A DNA stretch of 64,000 nucleotides from Frondihabitans sucicola (GTDB lineage: Bacteria > Actinomycetota > Actinomycetes > Actinomycetales > Microbacteriaceae). A model generated the notes under the pieces. It did not search any database and had not been told where the DNA came from. It saw nothing but the letters and a program-made list of their open reading frames with translations. Numbering within the stretch: the stretch's first letter is position 1; each line of letters opens with the position of its first letter. The position numbers were made by a program, and so were the translations under genes. Positions 53,216 to 61,801 of this stretch are shown here, one piece after another. The stretch is from assembly GCF_030296615.1 (NCBI RefSeq), contig NZ_AP027732.1, positions 3,911,042-3,975,041 of the forward strand. Direction: 5' to 3'.

Positions 53216-54820
53216 GTTCGGGAACCTCTCGTGCCCACGACAACGCGCGGGCGAATTCTTCGTCGGGGACGGGGAAGTCGGAGCGGAAGTGCGCGCCGCG
53301 CGACTCCTCGCGGGCCAGGGCGCCCTTCACCACGAGGCGCGCGACGTCGAGGAGGTTGGCGGTCTCGAGTGCTTCGACGGTGTCGGCGGTCGGGCGCCCC
53401 GCCGCGGCGAGGCTCTCGGCGGCGAGTGCCAGCCGAGCGCCGCTGCGCTCGACGCCCGCGGCGTCCCACATCAGCCGCTGGAGATCGGAGCGCCTGATCA
53501 CGGGACCGTCGCCGGAGACCGCATCCGGCGTCTCGCCACCCCGGCTCTCGGTGTCGGGCAGCTCGTCGGCGCCGATCGCCTCGATCGCCCGCCAGCCGAA
53601 GACGGCGGCCTCGAGCAGAGAGTTGGAGGCGAGCCGGTTGGCGCCGTGGACGCCGGTCGAGGCGACCTCGCCCACCGCGTACAGCCCGGGCAGCGACGTG
53701 CGGCCCAAGAGGTCTGTGCTCACGCCACCCATGAAATAGTGGGCCGCCGGGGTGACCGGGATCGGGTCGACGGCCCAGTCGAGGCCGGCCGCGCGAGTCG
53801 CCGCGGTGATGGTCGGGAAACGGGACTCGAGCGTCTCTCGGCCGATGGCCGTGGCATCGAGCAGCACCGGAAGACCGGCCTGCCGTTTCATCTGGTCGGC
53901 GATGCCCCGTGCGACGATGTCGCGCGGCGCCAGCTCGGCGCGCCGATCGACACCGGCCAGGAAGCGGCGGCCAGCGGCGTCGAGCAGGACGGCGCCTTCG
54001 CCCCGCACCGCCTCCGACACGAGGAAGCTGCCGGGCACCGCGAGCGCCGTCGGGTGGAACTGGTAGAACTCGAGGTCGTCGACCCGCGCTCCCGCGCGCC
54101 AGGCGGCGGCGAGGCCGTCACCGGTCGCGCCCGCGGGGTTCGTGGTGAACTCGTAGAGCTGACCGGCACCGCCCGTCGCGAGGACGACGGCGTCGGCGCG
54201 CAGGAGCGTGCGCCCCGCTCTCGGGTCGAGCAGCAGCTCGACGCCGACCACGCGGGGTTCCCCGAGGTCGAGACGACCAACTCGGTGACGAAGGCGTGCT
54301 CGACGATGCGGACCCGCGAAGAGCGAAGGCGCTGGATGAGCGCCTCGACGATCGCGCGCCCGGTGGCGTCACCGCCGGCGTGCAGCACCCGGGCCCGGCT
54401 GTGCGCCGCCTCGAGCCCGCGAGCCCAGCCCCCGGGACCGGTGGGACCGGTGGGACCGGTGGGGCCCGTGGGCGGCGCGGGCGGCGTCGGACCGGCCGGT
54501 CCGGGTGCCGCTCGGTCGAACAGCACGCCCCAGCGCACGAGGTCGTGGATGCGGAGGGGACCGTCTTCGCAGAGCGCTCGGACCGCCGCGAGGACGGACA
54601 CGCCGGCGCCGGCCACGAGAGTGTCTTCGACGTGCAGGTCGACCGTGTCGTCGTCGAAGACCGCCGCTGCGATGCCTCCCTGGGCGTAGCGCGAGTTGCT
54701 GTCGTCGAGGGCGCCCTTCGTCACCAGCGTGACTCTGTGGCCGAGCGCGTCGGCCCGGAGCGCGGCGGTCAATCCGCCGAGCCCCGATCCGACGACGAGG
54801 ATGTCGCGAGGCACCTGCAT
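53202..54820 (-). pseudogene. nadB: L-aspartate oxidase, apparent frameshift
   Basis: The first step of de novo NAD synthesis (aspartate to iminoaspartate). From ATG 54820 it reads DILVVGSGLGGLTAALRADALG, DSNSRYAQGGIAAA and VLHAGGDATGRAIVEALIQ, then shifts to VVGVELLLDPRAG, VLATGGAGQLYEFTTNP, GEGAVLLDAAGRRFL and AAHYFMGGVSTDLLGRTS to the stop at 53202. One extra base in the CCCC at 54260-54263 joins them (about 539 residues). A Gly-Pro-Thr repeat insertion lies at about residues 103-133. The start shares one base with the nadA stop. Since nadA and nadC are intact, the break is more likely an error in the sequence than a loss of the pathway. Confidence 0.9.
54435..54465. repeat. 9-bp tandem repeat inside nadB
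   Basis: Three copies of a 9-bp unit (GGACCGGTG) run head-to-tail and encode Gly-Pro-Thr on the minus strand. Flanking bases continue the Pro/Gly/Ala-rich reading. Slippage at this repeat would change the length of the insertion without breaking the frame. Confidence 0.8.
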
Positions 54821-56130
54821 CAGACCGACACCGTGTGGTTCGGTTTGGCGGCGAGCATGCGCTCGAGCGCCAGGCGGGCGGGCTCCGCGACGTCGTCGGT
54901 GACCGTGATGCGGTTCAGCACCTCGCCCGGACGGTCGGCGGTGCCGATCAGGGCCTCGAGGGCCCAGGCGATGTACCCCGGGTGGATCCGGTACATCGTC
55001 GAGCAGGGGCAGACGACCGAGTCGAGGCAGAAGATCGTGTGCTGCGGGTACTCGGCGGCCAGTCTCTGGACGAGGTTGATCTCGGTTCCGATGGCGAAGG
55101 TCGATCCTGCGGGCGCGGCCTGGATCGCCTTGACGATGAAGTCGGTCGAACCGGAGGAGTCGGCGGCGTCGACGACGGGCATCGGGCACTCGGGGTGGAC
55201 GATGACCCGCACGTCGGGATACTCGGCCCGTGCTCTCGCGATCTGGTCGACGGTGAAGCGCTTGTGGACCGAGCAGAAGCCGTTCCAGAGGATGACCTTG
55301 GCCTCGTCGAGGGCCTCGGCGTCGTTGCCGCCGAACGCCTTGCGCGGGTTCCACATCGGCATGCGCTCGAGGGGGACGCCCATGGCCTTCGCCGTGTTGC
55401 GGCCGAGGTGCTGGTCGGGGAAGAACAGCACGCGGCGCCCGCGGGCGAACGCCCACTCGAGCACGGTCTCGGCGTTGGACGAGGTGCAGACGATGCCGCC
55501 GTGACGCCCGCAGAAGCCCTTGAGGTCGGCGGCGGAGTTCATGTACGTCACCGGGATCACGGGCACGAGGCCGTCGGCGTCTTTCGCCTCCATGTCGCCG
55601 TAGAGCCCTTCGAGCTGCTCCCAGGCGGCCTCGACGCTGTCGATGTCGGCCATGTCGGCCATCGAGCATCCCGCGGCCAGGTTCGGCAGGATCACGGCCT
55701 GCTCGGGCGTCGAGAGCAGGTCGGCGGTCTCGGCCATGAAGTGCACGCCGCAGAACACGATCGCTTCGGCCGAAGGCGACGCCTTCGCCTTCACGGCGAG
55801 TTGGAAGGAGTCGCCCACGTAGTCGGCGTACTGGACGACCTCGTCGCGCTGGTAGAAGTGGCCGAGCATCAGGACCCGGTCGCCCAGGATCTCTTTCGCC
55901 GCGAGGATTCGCCGGTGCAGTTCGTCGGCCGAGGCCTCGCGGTACTCGAGCGGGATCTCGCCCTGCAGCGGCGAGCTCTGCGGGATCGCGTCGAACATCG
56001 ACGAGCCCGGGCCGTAGGAGGGAATGCCGACGTCGAATGTCCACGGCGCCTCCCGGAGGTCGGTGGTGCAGACGTCGCCCGGCGCTTCACCGTTGGTGAT
56101 GCGACGGATCGTGGTGTCGACGGAGGTCAT
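54820..56130 (-). CDS. nadA: Quinolinate synthase
   Basis: A 436-residue Fe-S enzyme that condenses iminoaspartate with dihydroxyacetone phosphate to quinolinate. Seen are LMLGHFYQRDEVVQYADYVGDSFQLA, FCGVHFMAETADLL (cluster Cys), GCSMADM, HPECPMPVVDAAD (cluster Cys) and the C-terminal CLDSVVCPCSTMY with the third cluster cysteine. The longer actinobacterial form is normal. It is first of the structural genes after nrtR (34-bp gap). Confidence 0.95.
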   Translation of the reverse strand: MTSVDTTIRRITNGEAPGDVCTTDLREAPWTFDVGIPSYGPGSSMFDAIPQSSPLQGEIPLEYREASADELHRRILAAKEILGDRVLMLGHFYQRDEVVQYADYVGDSFQLAVKAKASPSAEAIVFCGVHFMAETADLLSTPEQAVILPNLAAGCSMADMADIDSVEAAWEQLEGLYGDMEAKDADGLVPVIPVTYMNSAADLKGFCGRHGGIVCTSSNAETVLEWAFARGRRVLFFPDQHLGRNTAKAMGVPLERMPMWNPRKAFGGNDAEALDEAKVILWNGFCSVHKRFTVDQIARARAEYPDVRVIVHPECPMPVVDAADSSGSTDFIVKAIQAAPAGSTFAIGTEINLVQRLAAEYPQHTIFCLDSVVCPCSTMYRIHPGYIAWALEALIGTADRPGEVLNRITVTDDVAEPARLALERMLAAKPNHTVSV

Positions 56131-56164
56131 GGCTTCCGGCTTTCTGTCGTGACGGTCGTGCTGG

Positions 56165-56899
56165 TCAGGCTCGGGCGAGAGGGCTCGGGTCGGGGTCGAT
56201 GGCGGAGTTGTACCGGTAGAGCCGCGGTGGCCGGTGCTTGGTGCCGGTGAGGTACTCGCCGGTCGGCACGACGGCGTCGCTCGACTCGACCATGCGACGG
56301 AAGTTGGCCGGGTCGAGCTCGCGACCGAGGACGGCCTCGTGGACCTCGCGGAGCTGGCTGAGCGTGAAGGTCGAGCCGATGAAGGCGCCCGCGATGCGGC
56401 TGTACTCCATCTTCGTGCGGAGGCGCCAGAGGGCGTAGTCGACGATCGTGCCGTGGTCGAACGCTAGCGGCGGGAGATCGTCGGCGTCGAACCAGCACAC
56501 GTTGGGGTCACCCTGCACCAGAGCGTTGGCCGGCCCCTCGACGGCGTTGGATCGCGAGACGAGAGCCCAGTAGACGATGGAGACGACGCGCTCGGCGAGG
56601 GAACGACCTCGCGCGCCGAAGGCGTAGAGCTGCTCGAGGTACGTCGGCGAGAGCGCCGTCGTGTCGAGGAGGTGGCGCCTGGCCGCCTCCGAGAGGTCTT
56701 CGTCGGCGCCGAGCGGGCCGCCGGGGAGGGCCCAGAGCCCGCGGTACGGCTCGCGGATGCGGCGGACCAGCGGGATGTGCAGGGCCATGCGGCCCGTCGA
56801 GTCGGACGCCATCAGCGAGAAGATCACCGTCGACACGGCGAGCGCCGGTGGCACGCCGACGCCGCCAGGCGATACTGCCATCGGGTGCTGCTCGGTCAC
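56165..56899 (-). CDS. nrtR: NrtR, Nudix-related repressor of NAD synthesis
   Basis: A 244-residue regulator with a Nudix-like N-terminal half (IPLVRRIREPYRGLWALPGGPLGADEDLSEAARRHLLDTTAL) and a C-terminal winged helix (FTLSQLREVHEAVLGRELDPANFRRMVESSDAVV). The Nudix box is degenerate: the REXXEE core is replaced by RRHLLD, so it should sense ADP-ribose or a related NAD product rather than cleave it. The GTG at 56899 is the first start after two palindromic boxes. It leads the nadA-nadB-nadC-desulfurase operon and probably represses it together with itself. Confidence 0.88.
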   Translation of the reverse strand: MTEQHPMAVSPGGVGVPPALAVSTVIFSLMASDSTGRMALHIPLVRRIREPYRGLWALPGGPLGADEDLSEAARRHLLDTTALSPTYLEQLYAFGARGRSLAERVVSIVYWALVSRSNAVEGPANALVQGDPNVCWFDADDLPPLAFDHGTIVDYALWRLRTKMEYSRIAGAFIGSTFTLSQLREVHEAVLGRELDPANFRRMVESSDAVVPTGEYLTGTKHRPPRLYRYNSAIDPDPSPLARA

Positions 56900-56918
56900 G
56901 GGTGCCTCTCTCGGCTTA

Positions 56919-56933
56919 AGGTCAGATTGACTC
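56919..56933. promoter_or_regulatory. NrtR box 1 (imperfect)
   Basis: AGGTCAGATTGACTC keeps the AGGTC half-site and spacing of box 2 but has one mismatch in the second half. Its centre lies 24 bp from that of box 2. Confidence 0.6.
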
Positions 56934-56942
56934 TAACCCTTA

Positions 56943-56957
56943 AGGTCATTTAGACCT
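56943..56957. promoter_or_regulatory. NrtR box 2
   Basis: AGGTC and GACCT flank ATTTA, a perfect 15-bp palindrome in the nrtR promoter region. The position and the regulator encoded next to it make it the probable NrtR operator. Confidence 0.72.
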
Positions 56958-57122
56958 AGTACTTTTTCTCCCCGCTCGTCGTCGTCATTCTCGGACGCAC
57001 GTGACACGGGGAGTAACTCGGAGTCGCCCGGGGTTCCCTTCGCCCGGAAGAAGGCAGCATGGAAGCCACCGCCGCCGACACGATCGGCGGAGCGGTCGCG
57101 ACCACGAGGAGGGTGACACGAA

Positions 57123-58070
57123 GTGACCGACACGACACGGTTTCCGGCCATCGGCCTCCTGCTCGACGACGAGGCAGTGCTCGAGGCCGTCGCCCCGCGA
57201 AGCACCGGCGTCGGCACCACCGCCCGCGCAGCGCTGGCCCGCCTCGTCGCGCACGGCGTCTCGTTCGTCGTGCTCGGGCACCGCGACCCGTCGTCGCCAC
57301 GCCGCGTCGAGCCCTCGGTGGCGGCCGGCGAGGTGGCCCGGCTCCACCGAGACCTCGGGGTGGTCGTCGCGGCCGACCCCGACCGCGACCACCCCTACAA
57401 CCTCGCCAGACGGCTCCTCTCGATCGACAGCCTGACCGGCGGTTTCGCCGGCCTGCTGCTGGATCCCGCCCCGGTCGCGACGCCTCACGCGCGCCAGACG
57501 CACTGGGCGGGCGATGTCACCCGCGACGACGTCGCCGAGTACGCCGATCTCGTCACGACGCTGTGGGGCACATTCGCGCGCGAATCCCTCGTCGGCGACC
57601 GAGCGACGGGGCTGTTCGCTCGTTCCGAGCTCCTGCGCCGAGCCGATCACGAGGGCCGTTGGCCGGTGCGCGGCGGCCTCGGCACCCCGTCCAGCGTTCA
57701 GGGGCTCCCGCCCGTGCTGTGGTGGGCGGTCGACCCGTCGCGTGGCGGCGGTGACGTGCCCGCCCAGGCGGACGCCGCGATCGTCCGGCACCTGTCGCAG
57801 ACACCGGTCCTGCCCGAATACCTCCTCACCGACGTCGCGGGCGTGAGGCGCGACCTGTCGACCGTGTCCGACGGCGTCGTCGTCCGTCTGCGCAGCGGCG
57901 AGTGGGCCGCGGCAGTCGAGGCGGTGCTCGAGGCCCGGCCGGCGTCGACGGCACCTCCGGCGCCGTCACTCCGCGCCGCACTCGGCCTGCCGCCGCGCAG
58001 CGCCGACATCTCCGGGCTTTCCCCGGCGTTCCCCGCCGCGGCACCGACCCCGCAGGGAGTCCGCTCATGA
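57123..58070 (+). CDS. Luciferase-fold (LLM-like) protein, probable partner of the next gene
   Basis: A 315-residue protein with a degenerate luciferase-like layout: FPAIGLLLDDEAVLEAVAP, LVAHGVSFVVLGHRDPSS, LHRDLGVVVAADPDRDHPYNLARRLLSIDSLTGGFAGLLLDP. The flavin-site residues are hard to identify, so it may be an inactive or auxiliary subunit. The GTG at 57123 follows GGAGGG. Its stop overlaps the start of the next monooxygenase (ATGA). The upstream gap of 222 bases contains the NrtR boxes and a 160-base stretch in which I see no known riboswitch. Confidence 0.7.
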   Translation: MTDTTRFPAIGLLLDDEAVLEAVAPRSTGVGTTARAALARLVAHGVSFVVLGHRDPSSPRRVEPSVAAGEVARLHRDLGVVVAADPDRDHPYNLARRLLSIDSLTGGFAGLLLDPAPVATPHARQTHWAGDVTRDDVAEYADLVTTLWGTFARESLVGDRATGLFARSELLRRADHEGRWPVRGGLGTPSSVQGLPPVLWWAVDPSRGGGDVPAQADAAIVRHLSQTPVLPEYLLTDVAGVRRDLSTVSDGVVVRLRSGEWAAAVEAVLEARPASTAPPAPSLRAALGLPPRSADISGLSPAFPAAAPTPQGVRS

Positions 58071-59401
58071 GCCCCGGCAATCAGCTCGTCCTCGGCGTCA
58101 ACCTGCAGGGCTTCGGCCAGCGGCCTGCCGCCTGGCGCGTACAGGACGTCGCGCCCGCCGATCTGATCGGCCCCGATTTCTGGCAGAACCTGGGCCGTAT
58201 CGCCGAGCGCGGGCGGCTCGACGCCGTCTTCTTCGCCGACAACCCCAGCGCCGGAAACCCCAACCTCCGCGCCCTCGGCCTGCTCGAGCCCTTCACCGCC
58301 CTGCAGTCGATCGCACAGGCGACCGAGCACCTCGGACTCGTCGGCACCGCGTCGACCACGTACAACGACCCCGTCGAACTGGCGGAGCGACTGCTGTCGC
58401 TCGACCTCGTCACGGGCGGGCGGCTGGCGTGGAACGCCGTGACGACCTACAACCCGGCCGTCTCGGGCAACTTCGGTCTCGACGGCAACCCCGACCGCCC
58501 CAGCCGGTACGCCAGGGCGGCGGAGTTCGTCGACGTCGTCACGCGGCTCTGGAGGAGCGCAGGATCCGGCGCCACGGTCGACCACGTCGGCGACCAGCTC
58601 GAGGTGCACGCGCGGCTCGACCAGCCGCCGTCGGCTCAGGGGCACCCCGTCGTCTTCCAGGCCGGAGGCTCCGACCAGGGACGCGATCTCGCCGCCCGCT
58701 TCGCCGAGGGCGTCTTCAGCGTGGAGCTCACCCTCGACGCGGCGGTCCAGAACCGCCTGGCGCTCCGCGACGCGGCAGCCCGCATCGGCCGTCACCCCGA
58801 CTCGGTGAAGGTCGTGCCCGGCCTGTCGGTGGTGCTGGGCAGCACCGAGCGAGAGGCGACCGCGCTCTACGACAGGCTCGAGGAGCTCGCTCCCGAGGGC
58901 TACGCCGAGGCGACCCTCGGCTCGTACCTCGACGTGGACGTGACCACGCTCGATCCTGCTCGCCCCGTCCCGGACCACGTGCTCGACCGCACCATCGACG
59001 AGGCGTCCTACTCGAAGTCGCTCGGCTACCGCCGCACCGTCGTCCGCTGGGTCCGGGAGAACAACACCTCGGTGCGCGACCTCGTGCGCGCCTTCGGCGG
59101 GTACGGCGCGCGGATCGTCGTGGGCACGCCCGAGCAGGTGGCCGACTCGATCGAGCAGTGGTTCCTGGCCGGCGCGGCCGACGGCTTCAACCTGATGATC
59201 GACCGCTTCCCCACCGGGCTCGAGGAGATCGTCGACCACGTGATTCCGATCCTGACCGATCGCGGGCTGTTCCGCCGCGAATACGGCGAGAGGACGCTGC
59301 GCGGTCGCTTCGCCGAGACCCACCCCGACTCCCCGCACCCCGACACGGACTCCGTGTCCGTCTCGCTCTCCGTCTCCGAACGGGAAAGGTCCGCCCGATG
59401 A
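58067..59401 (+). CDS. NtaA/DmoA-family FMN-dependent monooxygenase
   Basis: A 444-residue two-component monooxygenase of the NtaA/SnaA/DszA group. Seen are LVLGVNLQGFGQRPAAWR, FWQNLGRIAERGRLDAVFFADNP, LVGTASTTYNDPVELAERLLSLDLVTGGRLAWNAVTTYNP and the late motif GTPEQVADSIEQWFLAGAADGFNLM. These oxidise sulfur compounds, nitrilotriacetate or similar with FMNH2 from a separate reductase. Its overlap with a sulfhydrylase gene suggests that it frees sulfite or a thiol from organosulfur compounds. No reductase is in the window. Confidence 0.9.
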   Translation: MSPGNQLVLGVNLQGFGQRPAAWRVQDVAPADLIGPDFWQNLGRIAERGRLDAVFFADNPSAGNPNLRALGLLEPFTALQSIAQATEHLGLVGTASTTYNDPVELAERLLSLDLVTGGRLAWNAVTTYNPAVSGNFGLDGNPDRPSRYARAAEFVDVVTRLWRSAGSGATVDHVGDQLEVHARLDQPPSAQGHPVVFQAGGSDQGRDLAARFAEGVFSVELTLDAAVQNRLALRDAAARIGRHPDSVKVVPGLSVVLGSTEREATALYDRLEELAPEGYAEATLGSYLDVDVTTLDPARPVPDHVLDRTIDEASYSKSLGYRRTVVRWVRENNTSVRDLVRAFGGYGARIVVGTPEQVADSIEQWFLAGAADGFNLMIDRFPTGLEEIVDHVIPILTDRGLFRREYGERTLRGRFAETHPDSPHPDTDSVSVSLSVSERERSAR

Positions 59402-60750
59402 CAGGCTTCAGTACCGATCAGATCCACGCCGGCGCAGGCCCGGAAGGAGAGTTCGGTGCCCGCATCACCCCCATCTACCTGAGCGCCGGATTCGTGTTCG
59501 ACGACTTCGACCACGCCGAGGCGCGCTTCGCAGGCACGGAGGCCGGCTACGTCTACTCGCGCATCAACAACCCGACGAACGCCGCCGTCGAGAAGAAGAT
59601 CGCACACCTCGAAGGCGGCACCGGCGCGATCCTGGTCGGCAGCGGTCAGGCCGCCGTCACGGTCGGACTCCTCGGGGTGCTGAAAGCGGGCGATCACTTC
59701 CTGTCCGCCCCGAGCATCTACGAGGGCACGCGTTCCCTCTTCCGCGACAACTTCGGGCGGTTCGGCATCGAGGTGGAGTTCATCGAAGACCCACTCGACC
59801 TCGACGAGTGGCGGGCGAAGATCCGCCCGGCGACGCGGCTGCTGTACGGCGAGGCGATCCCGAACCCGAAGAACGACCTGATCGACTTCGAGGCCATCGC
59901 GGGCCTCGCGCACGAGCACGGCCTTCCGTTCGCGATCGACAGCACCGTGCCGACCCCGTACCTGTTCCGCCCCATCGACTTCGGGGCCGACATCGTGGTG
60001 CACTCGGCATCGAAGTTCCTCGCCGGGCAGGGCGCCTCGCTCGGCGGCGTGGTCGTCGACGCCGGACGCTTCGACTGGGCAGCCCGACCCGACCTCTTCC
60101 CGCACCTGGCCGAGTCGGTCGACGGCGCCGACGGGCCGAGCTTCACCGAGAAGTTCGGCAAGCAGGCGTACTTCGCCTTCACCCGCGGGGTCATCGCGTC
60201 CCGTCTCGGACCCAGCCTGTCGCCCTTCAACGCGTTCCTCCTGCAGCAGGGACTCGAGACGCTCTCCCTGCGCCTCGAGCGGCACGCGAGCAACGCCCTC
60301 GCGATCGCCCGCTGGCTCGAGTCGCGCCCCGAGGTGGAGTCGGTCGACTACCCGGGCCTCGAATCGAACCCCTCGTACGCGCTGGCTCAGAAGTACCTGC
60401 CGCGCGGCGCCGGAAGCGTCTTCGCCTTCACCCTCGCCGCCGGAAAGCCGGCAGCCAGGGCGGTGATCGACAGCGTCGAGGTGTTCACCCGCATGACGCA
60501 CATCGGTGACGTCCGGTCGTTGATCCTGCACCCCTCGACGACGACACACCACCGACTTCCGCGCGAGGAGCGCGAGAGCGCCGGAATCACCGACGGCCTG
60601 GTGCGCCTCTCGGTCGGCCTCGAGGACGCCGACGACCTGATCGCCGACCTCGAGCAGGCCCTCGACGCGCTCGCGACCGGCTCGACCGGTGCGAAGGCGC
60701 CGACCGGGCGCAGGATCACGACGACGGACGAAGCGGTGCCGGTCCTGTGA
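59398..60750 (+). CDS. metY: O-acetylhomoserine (thiol)-lyase / sulfhydrylase
   Basis: A 450-residue PLP enzyme that makes homocysteine from O-acetylhomoserine and sulfide. Cys/Met-family motifs are PIYLSAGFVFDDF, YVYSRINNPTNAAVEKKIAHLEGG, GSGQAAVTVGLLGVLKAGDHF and the PLP lysine in HSASKFLAGQG (about residue 206); the C-terminus has SLILHPSTTTHHRL and RLSVGLEDADDLIADLEQAL. It overlaps the monooxygenase stop by four bases. Together the three genes look like a sulfur-scavenging operon feeding methionine synthesis. Confidence 0.92.
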   Translation: MTGFSTDQIHAGAGPEGEFGARITPIYLSAGFVFDDFDHAEARFAGTEAGYVYSRINNPTNAAVEKKIAHLEGGTGAILVGSGQAAVTVGLLGVLKAGDHFLSAPSIYEGTRSLFRDNFGRFGIEVEFIEDPLDLDEWRAKIRPATRLLYGEAIPNPKNDLIDFEAIAGLAHEHGLPFAIDSTVPTPYLFRPIDFGADIVVHSASKFLAGQGASLGGVVVDAGRFDWAARPDLFPHLAESVDGADGPSFTEKFGKQAYFAFTRGVIASRLGPSLSPFNAFLLQQGLETLSLRLERHASNALAIARWLESRPEVESVDYPGLESNPSYALAQKYLPRGAGSVFAFTLAAGKPAARAVIDSVEVFTRMTHIGDVRSLILHPSTTTHHRLPREERESAGITDGLVRLSVGLEDADDLIADLEQALDALATGSTGAKAPTGRRITTTDEAVPVL

Positions 60751-60805
60751 CCGAGGAGACCGCAGGCTCCGTCCGACAGCCGTAGGCATGCCCTAGGGTC
60801 GGACC

Positions 60806-61685
60806 ATGTCGCTCCTGCTGACCGCCACGCGCCGGCTGCTCGTGCTCCGCAGGCGGACGACCACCAGCGAGGGCTCCCTGCTGAAGGCGATCGAGAAGCG
60901 CGGGAACCCCGCACCGGTCAGCCGGGGGTCAAGCGGGTCGCCCACGTCGACGAGCGCCTGGTCGACGGACGCCGCGTGATCCGGCTCACTCCCCACCGAC
61001 GGGCTACCGGCAACCACCTGATCTACACGCACGGCGGCTGTTACACCTTCCCGATGATCGGGGCGCACTGGGGCATCCTGGCACGGCTCGTCGCGCTGAG
61101 CGGAGTCAGCGTCGACGTCCCGCTCTACGGTCTGGCACCGGAGCACACGGCCACCGAGGCGTCCGAGTGGCTCGAGAAGGTCTACGACGAGGCCGTCGCC
61201 GAATTCGGCCCCCGCATTTATCTGGCCGGCGATTCGGCGGGCGGTGGCCTGGCGCTCGGACAGGGTCAGCGCTACCGCGACCGCGGGCTCGCGCAACCCC
61301 TGGGGATCCTGCTCGTCTCCCCCTGGGTCGACGTCACCATGACGAACCCGGGCGTCGGAGCCCTCGCCCCCTCGACCACATGCTCGGCGCCCCGGGCCTC
61401 GCAGCCGCCGGCCGGCTGTGGGCCGGCGACCTCGACCCGCGCGACCCGATCGTCAGCCCGCTCTTCGGCGACCTCTCCGGGCTGCCGCCGGTCCACACGT
61501 ACCAGGGCGACCACGACCTCCTCTACGCCGACGCCGAAGAGCTGACCCGCAGGATCCTGCGCACCGGCGGCCTCACGGAACTCCGGGTCACGCGCGGCGG
61601 CTTCCACGTCTTCCCCGGAGCCCCGTGGATCCCCGAGGCGCGGCTGACCCTGCGCCGCATGTCGCGGGTCCTCCGCCAGCCCTGA
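60806..61685 (+). pseudogene. Alpha/beta hydrolase (hormone-sensitive-lipase-like esterase), two apparent frameshifts
   Basis: From ATG 60806 three frames in turn give KAIEKRGNPAPV, then RVAHVDERLVDGRRVIRL with the oxyanion motif YTHGGCYTF and the nucleophile GDSAGGGLALG, then DHMLGAPGLAAAGRLW, TYQGDHDLLYADAEEL (acid Asp) and RGGFHVFP (catalytic His). Restoring one base in the GGGGG at 60924-60928 and one in the CCCCC at 61367-61371 gives a complete esterase of about 290 residues with all three catalytic residues. Substrate unknown. Confidence 0.82.
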
Positions 61686-61699
61686 CCGTCTCCCCCCCG

Positions 61700-61778
61700 G
61701 AAATCGAAGGGGATTTTCGGCGGAAGGCCCCGCGATCCGCATGCGTGCAGGCCGGCTGGGCGAATCCCCTTCGATTTC
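61700..61778. repeat. 79-nt palindromic element, copy 3
   Basis: GAAATCGAAGGGGATT (61700-61715) is exactly complementary to AATCCCCTTCGATTTC (61763-61778). The interior is 47 bases and unrelated to those of the other copies. It starts 15 bases past the esterase stop and ends 23 bases before aroE. Confidence 0.87.
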
Positions 61779-61801
61779 GGGACAGGCAATAGGGTGGGCT
61801 C

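Noticed and set aside
56958-57122. SAM-type or other sulfur riboswitch before the sulfur operon
   Set aside because: I compared the stretch mentally with SAM-I and SAM-IV signatures and found no conserved core or pseudoknot partner.
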